64,000 bases of DNA from Winogradskyella sp. PC-19 (GTDB taxonomy: Bacteria > Bacteroidota > Bacteroidia > Flavobacteriales > Flavobacteriaceae): positions 1,033,145-1,097,144 of the forward strand of contig NZ_CP019332.1 in NCBI RefSeq assembly GCF_002163855.1. Reading direction: 5' to 3'. The notes beneath the pieces are model-generated. The model worked only from the letters and a program-made list of their open reading frames with translations, was not told the origin of the DNA and searched no databases. Below are positions 42,669 through 50,556 of this stretch, piece by piece (within the stretch, counting starts at the first letter, position 1; every line of letters starts with the position of its first letter). The position numbers and the translations under genes were made by a program.

Positions 42669-43745
42669 ATGAGAACCAACTTTATGTTTTTTGTCCTAAT
42701 ATCGCTACTTTCATGTAGCTCTACAAAAAACATGTCTGAAATTCCGACAAATGACAATTCGGACACTTACTTCCCACCTTTAAATTCTGATTCATGGGAA
42801 ACTATATCTACCAATGAACTTGAATGGGATGAGGATGCAAAAGTAGATTTATTCGATTTTCTCGAAAATTCGAATACTGAAAGTTTTATTGTGCTTCATG
42901 AAGGTAAAATTGTTATAGAATCCTACTTTAATGGTGCTAATGCCTTTACAAACAATCCATGGTTTTCTGCAGGAAAAACATTAACAGCATTCACACTTGG
43001 AATTGCCGAACAAGAAGAATACTTAGATATCAATGAAGCTTCAAATTTATATTTAGGTACTAATTGGAGTAGCTTATCTTCTGACCAAGAAAATGCGATT
43101 ACTGTAAAAAACCATGTAACGATGACTACCGGCTTAGATTACTCAGCAGATTTTGCATGTACTGACCCAGAATGTTTAACATTTTTAAATACTCCCGATT
43201 CATTTTGGTATTACCATAATGCACCATATACTCTAACACAATCAATCATTTCTGGAGCTATAAATTCAGATCTTAATTCATATTTCAATACAAAGCTTAG
43301 AGATAAAATTGGTATGCAAGGTACATGGATACCTTTTGGATTTAATAAATTTTACTTCAGCAATGCAAGAAGTATGGCTAGGTTTGGACTTTTGTGTTAT
43401 AACAAAGGTATCTGGGATAACACAGAAATTTTAAATGAAACTTACTTTAATAACATGACAAACACCTCGCAGAATTTAAATCCTGCTTATGGGTATTTGT
43501 GGTGGTTAAACGGAAAATCATCATATATTTTACCCAGCTCATCATCTTCTTTTAGCGGAAAATTAATACCAAATGCACCTGATGATTTAATTGCTGGACT
43601 CGGTGCAAACGACCAAAAATTGTATGTTGTTCCTAGTAAAAAACTAGTAATCATTCGCATAGGTGGCAACGGTGACGAAGGTCAATTAGGCCCATCTAGT
43701 TATGACAACACATTATGGCAAAAAATTTCAGCTATGATTGATTAA
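42669..43745 (+). CDS. Serine hydrolase, beta-lactamase/class C family lipoprotein
   Basis: A 358-residue lipoprotein (LISLLSCSST, Cys16) of the beta-lactamase-related serine hydrolase family. The catalytic S-x-x-K is visible as SAGK in NPWFSAGKTLTAF near residue 107. YHN (FWYYHNAPYTL) matches the Y-x-N motif near 190, and RIGGNGDE near the C-terminus is the probable third motif. Members include D-aminopeptidases, esterases and penicillin-binding proteins; the substrate cannot be assigned. It is transcribed against its neighbours and its last four bases overlap the end of the converging amidase gene. Confidence 0.88.
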   Translation: MRTNFMFFVLISLLSCSSTKNMSEIPTNDNSDTYFPPLNSDSWETISTNELEWDEDAKVDLFDFLENSNTESFIVLHEGKIVIESYFNGANAFTNNPWFSAGKTLTAFTLGIAEQEEYLDINEASNLYLGTNWSSLSSDQENAITVKNHVTMTTGLDYSADFACTDPECLTFLNTPDSFWYYHNAPYTLTQSIISGAINSDLNSYFNTKLRDKIGMQGTWIPFGFNKFYFSNARSMARFGLLCYNKGIWDNTEILNETYFNNMTNTSQNLNPAYGYLWWLNGKSSYILPSSSSSFSGKLIPNAPDDLIAGLGANDQKLYVVPSKKLVIIRIGGNGDEGQLGPSSYDNTLWQKISAMID

Positions 43746-45415
43746 TTATAATTCTTTGGTGCTACTCTTTCATTTGATGCTTGTTCATAAACATAAGCCC
43801 ATTCTAACAATTGCTTTTCACGCAAACGACCAGAAATAAAGGTTAGTCCCATTGGTCTACCGTTATCCTGATAACCCATTGGTACAGTTAATGCAGGATA
43901 TTCTGCTACTGCTGCAAAACCAGCATGATAATTATTTATAGATAAAAACCCATCTAAACTTTGAGCTCGCATAGGCTTATCAAAATATGCTCTACCATTT
44001 GTTTTTAAAGTATCTTGAATTTTAGCTAAGAAATCCGCATCGCCTTTATCATTAGCTATGCCTTTAAATAAATTTTGACCGTAAGGCATTGCTGTTAATG
44101 AATCTTTTAGATTGAAGGCCATAAAATCCTCAATCGTTCGCATTTTAATGTCTTTATTAGCGCAACCTTCCATATAAGCAGGTAAGTCTTTCTTCATATC
44201 AAGATTTAAAAGACGAAGAAAGTTAGGCAACCCTAATTTTTCTTCTTCTATCTCAATGATTATAGCGCCTTGCGCTTTTAATACTCCAAGTGCTTTTGTA
44301 TATAAAGAATCTTCTAACAATCGTTTTGGTGCACCAAAACGTTTTCCATTTACACTAGCAGATTTAATATTCTCATAATAAAAACCATTATCTAAAAGAG
44401 GATCTATTGTTTTTGAATCTGCTGAATCTGTTCCGAAAATAGCATCTAATAAGATGGCATTATCTTCTACCGTTCTTGTTATTGGTCCTGCTGTATCTAA
44501 AGTTGAAGAAATTGGTACTACACCAGTACGACTGACTAAACCAATAGTAGGCTTTAATCCTACTGCCGAGTTGCTACTTGCTGGCGATAATATTGAACCT
44601 GATGTCTCACTACCTATTGCTGCAGCACAAAAATTTGCTGAAACTGAAACACCGCTACCAGAGCTAGAACCTCCTGTATCTATGATACGTCTACCATAAG
44701 GGTTTAATGTTTGTCCACCAACAGCCGAATAGCCACTTGGGCAATCACCACAAAAGAAATATGCCCATTCGCTAAGGTTAGCTTTTCCTAAAATTAATGC
44801 GCCTTTTGATTTCAGTTGCTTTACTAAAAAAGCATCTCCAGTTTTGTTATTTAATAATGCTGTTGCTCCTGCTGTAGTTACCATTCCGTCAGCATTTACA
44901 TTATCTTTTAAAAGAATTGGCATACCAAAAATAGGATGCATACCTTCTTCAAACTCTAGGCCATCAGCTTCTTTAGCTTGCTCTATAACACTTGGATTGA
45001 TAGATATTACAGAATTTAATGACAAATCATTTTCTCTATCAAACTTTCTGATTCGGAATAAATAAAATTTGGTTAGTTGTTCGTAATTAAACTTGCCTTC
45101 TGAAATGTGTTTTTGCAAACTAGAAATATCAGCTTCAAGAATTAAAGGCTTCAATTTATTATAATTGGCTTCTGTAAAATCTGTCATCTGTGAGTTGATA
45201 CCTTCCCAGATTTGTGCCTTTGTAATTACTTTAGAATCTAGAACTTTAAACTCTCTGAAATCCTTGGTAGAGATAGCACTTAAATCGTCATCTGTATTAG
45301 TATTATCTACAACAGTTTCGGATTCACTAATTGGTGTTCGTGGCTCGTTGGAGTTCGGAGCATCTTTACAAGAAAAAACAAATAATAATAAAAGAAGTGT
45401 AATGTATCTAGACAT
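43742..45415 (-). CDS. Amidase signature family lipoprotein
   Basis: A 557-residue lipoprotein (LLLLFVFSCKD, Cys16) with an amidase-signature core. The Ser-cisSer-Lys triad can be seen: the lysine in PILLKDNVNADGMVTTAG, the cis-serine in GGSSSGSGVSVSANFC, and the nucleophile in IGSETSGSILSPASSN. The N-terminal extension of about 130 residues (helical, with LISEAD-like positions) and the closing KPMGLTFISGRL-type segment are normal for exported Bacteroidota amidases. Substrate unknown; small amides or peptide amides are typical. It lies downstream of ftsY on the same strand, but a terminator stands between them. Confidence 0.92.
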   Translation of the reverse strand: MSRYITLLLLLFVFSCKDAPNSNEPRTPISESETVVDNTNTDDDLSAISTKDFREFKVLDSKVITKAQIWEGINSQMTDFTEANYNKLKPLILEADISSLQKHISEGKFNYEQLTKFYLFRIRKFDRENDLSLNSVISINPSVIEQAKEADGLEFEEGMHPIFGMPILLKDNVNADGMVTTAGATALLNNKTGDAFLVKQLKSKGALILGKANLSEWAYFFCGDCPSGYSAVGGQTLNPYGRRIIDTGGSSSGSGVSVSANFCAAAIGSETSGSILSPASSNSAVGLKPTIGLVSRTGVVPISSTLDTAGPITRTVEDNAILLDAIFGTDSADSKTIDPLLDNGFYYENIKSASVNGKRFGAPKRLLEDSLYTKALGVLKAQGAIIIEIEEEKLGLPNFLRLLNLDMKKDLPAYMEGCANKDIKMRTIEDFMAFNLKDSLTAMPYGQNLFKGIANDKGDADFLAKIQDTLKTNGRAYFDKPMRAQSLDGFLSINNYHAGFAAVAEYPALTVPMGYQDNGRPMGLTFISGRLREKQLLEWAYVYEQASNERVAPKNYN

Positions 45416-45470
45416 GGTTCGTATTTTTTATAAAAATACGAAAAAGATATACTCTAATTAAACGAAAAGA

Positions 45471-45494
45471 CCTCGCAATTTTAGAACTGCGAGG
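45471..45494 (-). terminator. ftsY terminator
   Basis: CCTCGCA (45471-45477) and TGCGAGG (45488-45494) form a GC-rich stem. On the minus strand it is followed by TCTTTTCG, just after the ftsY stop codon. Confidence 0.75.
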
Positions 45495-45518
45495 CCTATA
45501 ATTTGATATTTTTTATAT

Positions 45519-46493
45519 CTATTTAAAGAAACTATCTACAAACTCATATTTATTAAAAACTTGTAAATCTTCAATACCTTCTCCTACGCCAATATATTTT
45601 ACAGGAATTTGAAATTGGTCACTAATACCAATCACTACACCGCCTTTGGCAGTACCGTCAAGTTTAGTAACAGCTAACGATGTTACTTCTGTCGCAGCAG
45701 TAAACTGTTTGGCTTGCTCAAAAGCGTTTTGACCAGTCGAACCATCTAATACTAAAAGTACGTCGTGTGGTGCATCGCCAACAACTTTTTGCATAACGCG
45801 CTTTACCTTGGTTAACTCATTCATTAAGTTAATCTTATTGTGTAAACGTCCGGCAGTATCAATAATAATAACATCAGCATCTTGATTAACACCAGATTCT
45901 AATGCGTCAAAAGCTACAGATGCTGGGTCACTACCCATTTCTTGTCTAATCATCGGTACATCTACTCGGTCTGCCCATACTTGTAATTGATCAATGGCTG
46001 CTGCTCTAAAAGTATCTGCAGCTCCGAGGACAACTTTTAAGCCTTGTTTTTTAAACTGATAAGCCAACTTACCAATAGTTGTTGTTTTACCAACACCATT
46101 AACACCAACAACCATTAACACGTAAGGTGTTTTTTGACCATTATCTTGTTTTGGTAATTGTGGAATTGTATAATGGGTTTCTTCTCCAGAATTAGTTTCA
46201 GAAAGTAAACCTGCGATTTCTTCACGAAGGATTTTATTAAGTTCTGAAGTTCCTAAGTATTTGTCTTTAGATACACGCTCTTCAATACGCTCTATAACCT
46301 TAAGTGTTGTATTAACCCCAACATCACTAGTAACTAAGATTTCTTCTAAGTTATCTAAAACATCGTCATCGACTTTAGATTTACCAGCTACAGCTTTGTT
46401 TAATTTATTAAAGAATGACGATTTAGATTTCTCTAAACCTTTATCTAGGGTTTCCTTTTTTTCTGAGGAAAATATTTTTTTGAAAAAACTCAT
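45519..46493 (-). CDS. ftsY: Signal recognition particle receptor FtsY
   Basis: An SRP receptor GTPase of 324 residues that docks ribosome-SRP complexes at the inner membrane for co-translational insertion. It has a short basic N-terminal region instead of a long acidic A domain, then the N helical bundle (about 25-110) and the G domain: GVNGVGKTT at 130-138, DTFRAAA, DTAGRLHNK, TKLDGTAKGG, and the closing GVGEGIEDLQVFN. It follows the rpmB-rpmG-DUF4295 string, the usual Bacteroidota order. It has its own promoter overlapping the terminator of that string and its own terminator downstream. Confidence 0.97.
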   Translation of the reverse strand: MSFFKKIFSSEKKETLDKGLEKSKSSFFNKLNKAVAGKSKVDDDVLDNLEEILVTSDVGVNTTLKVIERIEERVSKDKYLGTSELNKILREEIAGLLSETNSGEETHYTIPQLPKQDNGQKTPYVLMVVGVNGVGKTTTIGKLAYQFKKQGLKVVLGAADTFRAAAIDQLQVWADRVDVPMIRQEMGSDPASVAFDALESGVNQDADVIIIDTAGRLHNKINLMNELTKVKRVMQKVVGDAPHDVLLVLDGSTGQNAFEQAKQFTAATEVTSLAVTKLDGTAKGGVVIGISDQFQIPVKYIGVGEGIEDLQVFNKYEFVDSFFK

Positions 46494-46566
46494 GTAAAAT
46501 TAATTTCTATTCAGAGTACAACAATCTTGCCTTTTGAATACTACTGCTAAGTTGTCAGACATCGTC

Positions 46567-46597
46567 CAAATATAGCCATAAAAAAACTGCTTTCAAA
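46567..46597 (-). promoter_or_regulatory. ftsY promoter inside upstream terminator
   Basis: On the minus strand TTTG (46594-46597) is followed after 19 bases by TATATTTG (46567-46574), a full match to the Bacteroidota form. The TTTG overlaps the loop and stem of the terminator at 46583-46610. A leader of roughly 65-70 bases would precede the ftsY ATG. Confidence 0.65.
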
Positions 46598-46610
46598 TGA
46601 AAGCAGTTTT
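46583..46610 (-). terminator. Terminator of the rpmB-rpmG-DUF4295 operon
   Basis: AAAACTGCTTTCA (46583-46595) pairs perfectly with TGAAAGCAGTTTT (46598-46610), a 13-base stem with a two-base loop, followed on the minus strand by a T run. Confidence 0.9.
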
Positions 46611-46633
46611 ATAAATATTGTGTGTTTTAGCGC

Positions 46634-46786
46634 TTATTTTTTCGCTAAAAAATCTTTGACAAATTCTGGTGCCATTACTGACTCCACAAATGTGTAAGCT
46701 CCTGTTTTCGGAGATTTCACCATTTTGATAGCTTTTGTCAAACGCTTTGATCCTGTTTGTAAGGATGCTACTGATTTCTTTGCCAT
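46634..46786 (-). CDS. DUF4295 family small ribosome-associated protein
   Basis: A 50-residue basic protein translated as MAKKSVASLQTGSKRLTKAI, then KMVKSPKTGAYTFVESVMAP, then EFVKDFLAKK and TAA. It is the DUF4295 family, which in Bacteroidota always follows rpmB and rpmG and is presumed to be a phylum-specific ribosomal or ribosome-associated protein. It lies 12 bases after rpmG and ends 24 bases before the operon terminator. The start ATG is at 46784-46786. It is too short for ordinary frame lists but its position and composition leave little doubt. Confidence 0.92.
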   Translation of the reverse strand: MAKKSVASLQTGSKRLTKAIKMVKSPKTGAYTFVESVMAPEFVKDFLAKK

Positions 46787-46798
46787 AATTTCTGTGGA

Positions 46799-46981
46799 TT
46801 ATTTGATTTCTTTATGAACAGTCATACGCTTAAGGATAGGATTAAATTTCTTAATCTCCATACGGTCTGGCGTGTTCTTTTTGTTCTTTGTAGTAATATA
46901 TCTTGAAGTTCCTGGCTGACCAGAAGCTTTGTGCTCTGTACACTCTAAGATGACTTGTATTCTATTTCCTTTTTTTGCCAT
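46799..46981 (-). CDS. rpmG: 50S ribosomal protein L33
   Basis: A 60-residue large-subunit protein starting [20 protein letters not shown]. It carries the family's [21 protein letters not shown] stretch (split over residues 25-45) and ends YNP-like in [16 protein letters not shown]. Only one cysteine (ECTEH) is left, so it is a zinc-free (C-minus) form with no CxxC pairs. It is the middle gene of rpmB-rpmG-DUF4295. Confidence 0.96.
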   Translation of the reverse strand: MAKKGNRIQVILECTEHKASGQPGTSRYITTKNKKNTPDRMEIKKFNPILKRMTVHKEIK

Positions 46982-47007
46982 TGTAAATTGACTTTAGCTT
47001 TATGCTA

Positions 47008-47244
47008 TTATTTGTAAAATCCTTTTGCTCTAGCTTCTTTTAATGCTGCAGAGATACCAATCTTGTTGATAGTCTTTAATGCAGATGTAGAAACCTTTAA
47101 TGTTACCCACTTATCTTCCTCAGGAATGTAGAAACGCTTCTTTACTAAATTAGCGTCAAACTTGCGTTTTGTTTTATTCATGGCGTGAGATACATTGTTC
47201 CCAACCATTGCTTTTTTCCCAGTAAGTTCACAAACTCTTGACAT
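47008..47244 (-). CDS. rpmB: 50S ribosomal protein L28
   Basis: A 78-residue large-subunit protein. MSRVCELTGKKAMVGNNVSH is the standard N-terminus, NKTKRKFDANLVKKRFYIPEE and VTLKVSTSALKTINKIG follow. First gene of the rpmB-rpmG-DUF4295 operon; a promoter with TAAATTTG lies about 120 bases upstream, immediately after the cinA stop codon, leaving a leader of about 110 bases that could be a site of autoregulation (inference). Confidence 0.97.
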   Translation of the reverse strand: MSRVCELTGKKAMVGNNVSHAMNKTKRKFDANLVKKRFYIPEEDKWVTLKVSTSALKTINKIGISAALKEARAKGFYK

Positions 47245-47364
47245 TGTATTCTTTCTTTAGGTATTTGTATTTTTCGTTGTTTTCTTGCCTAAATCCCTGA
47301 TTTACATGCAACTGTTAAGCATAATGAGTTACAATTAATCTTAAGATATTTTTTAACAAGGGTG

Positions 47365-47395
47365 CAAATTTAGTAAATCTTTACATTTTGACCAA
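47365..47395 (-). promoter_or_regulatory. rpmB operon promoter
   Basis: On the minus strand TTG (47393-47395) and TAAATTTG (47365-47372) are separated by 20 bases, the Bacteroidota primary promoter form. It lies just outside the cinA coding region and points to a start near 47358, leaving a leader of about 110 bases. Confidence 0.6.
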
Positions 47396-47404
47396 TAGAA
47401 AGCG

Positions 47405-48655
47405 TTATTTATTTACGATTTCTTTTTGTAGCATTTCAAAGGCTTTATTTGTTGCCTTTTTAATGGTCTTTTCTCTTTGGTTTGAAAACTTAAAAACTTC
47501 GGCATAAGCCTTATCTTTTGTAGCTATACCAATCCATACAGTACCAACTTCTGCATCTGCATCTCCTTTTGATGGGCCAGCATTACCAGTAGTACTTATA
47601 GCATAGTCTGTTTTGTATAAATCTAAGACACCTTTTGCCATAGCTTTAGCCACATCTTCACTAACCACAGAGTGCTTATCTATAACATCTTCAGAAACTC
47701 CGAGAATATCAATTTTAGATTTGGTTATATAAGTTACTACACTGCCTTTAAAGTACTTTGAAGCACCAGCATTAGCTGTTATGGCTTGGGCTATACTTCC
47801 GCCTGTGCAACTCTCTGCTACTGCAATTGATTTTCCTAGCTTAGATAATTGATTTCCAATTATTGCTTCTAAAGACAAATGGTCTTCTTCAAAACCAACA
47901 AAAACATCATCAATATAAGGCAGTAATAATTGAACTTGCTTATCTATTTCTGCTTCAACCACAGATTTATCCATAGCTTTTGCAGACAACCTTAATCGTA
48001 CACGACCCAAATTAGGTAAATAGGCTAATTTGATAAACTCTGGAAGATTCTCTTCAAACGTTTCTATTCTATCAGCAATAGCACTTTCACCCAAACCATA
48101 AGTCAGTAATGTTTTGTGTTTTATATATGGAAATTTGAAACGTTTACGTAATTCTGGAAGTACCTCATTAGTAATCAAGGCTTTCATTTCGTAAGGTACA
48201 CCAGGTAACGAAATAAAGATTTTTCCGTTTTTTTCTAACCACATTCCTGGTGCAGTTCCAAATCTATTGGTTAGTACTTTACATTTTGAAGGCACTAATG
48301 CTTGTGTTTTATTACTCGCAAGAATTGGGCGCTTTATATATTTTTTGAAAATATTTTCGACATGGGCTAAAACCTCAGCATTTTCTATTAATGTGTCGTC
48401 AAAATATTCGCAAAGTGTATGTTTTGTAATATCGTCTTTTGTAGGTCCTAAACCACCAGTGATGATAATGATATCAGCATTTTCTTCAGCTTCTTTTAAG
48501 GCTTTTAAAATATGAGATTTCTCATCTTGAATAGATGTGATTTGGTAAACCGAAACACCAATTTTATTGAGTTCCTTACCTAAAAAAGCAGAATTTGTAT
48601 CTACGATTTGCCCGATGAGAATTTCATCGCCAATGGTGATAATTTCGGCATTCAT
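47405..48655 (-). CDS. cinA: CinA-family protein (nicotinamide-nucleotide amidase)
   Basis: A 416-residue two-domain protein. Residues 1-170 are a MoaB-like molybdopterin-binding fold (MNAEIITIGDEILIGQIVDTN, ITGGLGPTKDDITKHTL, SLPGVPYEMKALI) with ADP-ribose pyrophosphatase activity in characterised relatives. Residues about 255-416 are the PncC-type amidase domain (SIAVAESCTGGSIAQAIT, YAISTTGNAGPSKGDADAEVGTVWIGI) that recycles NMN to nicotinic acid mononucleotide. Last gene of the exonuclease-FAH-Hpt-cinA group, three bases behind the Hpt gene. Confidence 0.94.
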   Translation of the reverse strand: MNAEIITIGDEILIGQIVDTNSAFLGKELNKIGVSVYQITSIQDEKSHILKALKEAEENADIIIITGGLGPTKDDITKHTLCEYFDDTLIENAEVLAHVENIFKKYIKRPILASNKTQALVPSKCKVLTNRFGTAPGMWLEKNGKIFISLPGVPYEMKALITNEVLPELRKRFKFPYIKHKTLLTYGLGESAIADRIETFEENLPEFIKLAYLPNLGRVRLRLSAKAMDKSVVEAEIDKQVQLLLPYIDDVFVGFEEDHLSLEAIIGNQLSKLGKSIAVAESCTGGSIAQAITANAGASKYFKGSVVTYITKSKIDILGVSEDVIDKHSVVSEDVAKAMAKGVLDLYKTDYAISTTGNAGPSKGDADAEVGTVWIGIATKDKAYAEVFKFSNQREKTIKKATNKAFEMLQKEIVNK

Positions 48656-48658
48656 AAT

Positions 48659-49000
48659 TTACAGACCAAAATCTTTTTTGATTTCATTGACTGTGTTTTC
48701 TACAGCAGTCAGTAAAATCTGAAGCGGTTCTGAGACGTCATTATTAGTTTGCTCAAACTTACCCCAATCTTGTACCAAAATCAGCTCGTCATAAACGCCA
48801 AGCTCAAACAAATCGATAGTCGGCTTCATCTTATGTGCCGCTTGATAGGTTTCTTTATAATCTTTTGCTGGTACTGAGTTGCGTAAACGCTCTGCATCTT
48901 CAGGAACTTCTTCTAAAAAAGCAGCTGCTAATGCAGCAACGAAATCTTCGTCATTATCTGCAAGCTCTCTTACGCGATCTAATTTATAGTGTTCTGGCAT
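48659..49000 (-). CDS. Stand-alone Hpt (histidine phosphotransfer) domain protein
   Basis: A 113-residue all-helical protein. The phosphotransfer site is visible in YKETYQAAHKMKPTIDLFEL, with the candidate phospho-histidine at about residue 56 in an AHKMK context typical of Hpt domains. It would relay phosphoryl groups between a hybrid kinase and a response regulator, but no kinase or regulator is encoded in the window. Its ATG begins directly after the FAH-family stop codon and cinA starts three bases after its own stop, so it is embedded in a metabolic operon, which is odd for a signalling protein. Confidence 0.85.
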   Translation of the reverse strand: MPEHYKLDRVRELADNDEDFVAALAAAFLEEVPEDAERLRNSVPAKDYKETYQAAHKMKPTIDLFELGVYDELILVQDWGKFEQTNNDVSEPLQILLTAVENTVNEIKKDFGL

Positions 49001-49612
49001 TTATTTTACTTTAATTGAGAAAACTTCTTCGTCTTCTATATAACCTTGCAATTTGTCGTTTGCAAAAACTTTGCCAACTCCTGCTGGTGTTCCTGTAAAG
49101 ATAATGTCTCCAATCTTTAAAGTGAAATATTTTGAGACATATTCGATAAGTTCATCAACTTTCCAGAGCATTAATTCTGTATTTGCAGACTGCACAATGT
49201 TATCGTTCTTTTTTAAACTAAAATTTATAGTATTGATATCCTGAAACTTAGACTTAGGCAACCACTTTCCTATAACTGCTGCACCATCAAAAGCTTTGGC
49301 TTTTTCCCAAGGTAATCCTTTTGCTTTTAATTGTGCTTGGAGGTCACGTGCCGTAAAATCGATACCTAAACCTACCTCATCGTAATATTTATGTGCAAAT
49401 TTTTTGGCTATATGTTTACCTACTTTATTGATTTTTACCAAAACTTCGACTTCGTGATGAACGTCGTCTGAAAACTCTGGAATAAAAAAAGGTTGCTTCT
49501 TTAGTAATATCGAAGTATCCGGTTTTAAGAATACAACTGGGTCAGTTGGGCGTTCGTTTTCGAGTTCTTTGATATGGTCAGTATAATTACGACCGATGCA
49601 AATTAATTTCAT
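49001..49612 (-). CDS. Fumarylacetoacetate hydrolase-family protein
   Basis: A 203-residue single-domain FAH-fold protein: MKLICIGRNYTDHIKELENE, VFLKPDTSILLKKQPFFIPE, HHEVEVLVKINKVGKHI with metal-binding glutamates, GLGIDFTARDLQAQLKAKGLPWE, and IIFTGTPAGVGKVFANDKL. Short members act as acylpyruvate hydrolases or oxaloacetate decarboxylases/tautomerases. It begins one base after the exonuclease gene ends and abuts the Hpt gene, so it belongs to the same operon. Confidence 0.9.
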   Translation of the reverse strand: MKLICIGRNYTDHIKELENERPTDPVVFLKPDTSILLKKQPFFIPEFSDDVHHEVEVLVKINKVGKHIAKKFAHKYYDEVGLGIDFTARDLQAQLKAKGLPWEKAKAFDGAAVIGKWLPKSKFQDINTINFSLKKNDNIVQSANTELMLWKVDELIEYVSKYFTLKIGDIIFTGTPAGVGKVFANDKLQGYIEDEEVFSIKVK

Positions 49613-49613
49613 A

Positions 49614-50390
49614 CTAACCTAACTTATTATTAAACTGACTTAACTTAATTGCTGTTAATACCTTTTTGGTATATAACGGAAAATCTGCATTGAGTAACCA
49701 CCCAAAATAACCTGGCTCTTTTTCTAATACATCCAAAACGCGTTTTCCTTTGTGCTTACCAAAAGAAAAACACTCTTCACCTTCTTTGTTATATGCAATA
49801 AAACCTGCAAAATCGGCAAACTTTTTACGAGAGCTAAACTCTGCTAAGAAATTAGCATCATTTTCTAAGTCATCGTAGCGGTCTAATTGTGCTTTTAAAA
49901 CCTCATAAGTGGCTTTGGTATCCGCTTCTGCACTATGTGCATTATCCAAACTCTTATCGCAATAAAACTTATAGGCAGCCGATAATGTACGTTGCTCCAT
50001 TTTGTGAAATATGGTTTGCACATCTATAGATTGGCGATTTTTCATATCAAAATCTACATCGGCACGAAGCATCTCTTCTGCCAATAAAGGAATATCGAAA
50101 CGGTTGCTGTTAAAACCTCCTAAATCTGAATCCTTAATCATATTATGAACTTCCTTAGCTAACTCATTAAACGTTGGTGCATCTATGACATCTGCATCCG
50201 AAATCCCATGAACTGCAGTCACTTCTGCTGGAATAGGAATTGTCGGATTTACCTTTTTGGTATAGGTTTCTTCTTTGCCATCTGGGTAGACTTTTAGGAT
50301 AGAAATCTCTACGATACGGTCTTTGGAAATATTAATACCTGTGGTTTCTAAATCGAAAAAACAAACAGGTTTATTAAGGTTGAGTTGCAT
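49614..50390 (-). CDS. DEDD-family 3'-5' exonuclease (DnaQ-like) with DUF3820-like tail
   Basis: A 258-residue exonuclease. ExoI is CFFDLETTGINISKDRIVEI (metal Asp and Glu near residues 12-14), ExoII is LGGFNSNRFDIPLLAEEML near 95, and ExoIII is AHSAEADTKATYEVLKAQ near 150. The tail (EECFSFGKHKGKRVLDVLEK ... GYFGWLLNADFPLYTK, about 205-250) matches DUF3820-type modules and probably binds nucleic acid. A proofreading or repair role is likely. The ATG at 50390 is preferred to one seven codons upstream, since it yields the standard MQLNLNKPVCFFDLET start. It is the first gene of a four-gene minus-strand operon. Confidence 0.9.
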   Translation of the reverse strand: MQLNLNKPVCFFDLETTGINISKDRIVEISILKVYPDGKEETYTKKVNPTIPIPAEVTAVHGISDADVIDAPTFNELAKEVHNMIKDSDLGGFNSNRFDIPLLAEEMLRADVDFDMKNRQSIDVQTIFHKMEQRTLSAAYKFYCDKSLDNAHSAEADTKATYEVLKAQLDRYDDLENDANFLAEFSSRKKFADFAGFIAYNKEGEECFSFGKHKGKRVLDVLEKEPGYFGWLLNADFPLYTKKVLTAIKLSQFNNKLG

Positions 50391-50488
50391 AGATTTTGTT
50401 TTGAAAACCAAAGGTAATTAGAATTCAAACAATACCCCAATCCTAAACTTGACTTTCGATTTTTAAAACACTAACTTCGTTTAACGCT

Positions 50489-50518
50489 TGATAAAAAACA
50501 TTGAAACGATTTTTATCA
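50489..50518 (+). promoter_or_regulatory. Shared hairpin leader, copy 2
   Basis: Starts TGATAAAAAACATTG and ends GATTTTTATCA; ends pair as a hairpin. It matches 764-793 at 27 of 30 positions. It lies 38 bases upstream of the SUFU-gene ATG at 50557, compared with 23 bases in unit 1. Confidence 0.5.
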
Positions 50519-50556
50519 GTGGAACATTGCCAGTAATATTGAAGAACCGAAATCGA

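Noticed and set aside
45459-45467. TTAAACGAA in the amidase-ftsY gap as a third cassette end
   Set aside because: No leader block or cargo gene accompanies it; a chance match to a short AT-rich word.
50488-50556. TTG start of the SUFU gene at 50488
   Set aside because: It would translate the repeated hairpin leader; the ATG at 50557 gives a proper signal peptide.
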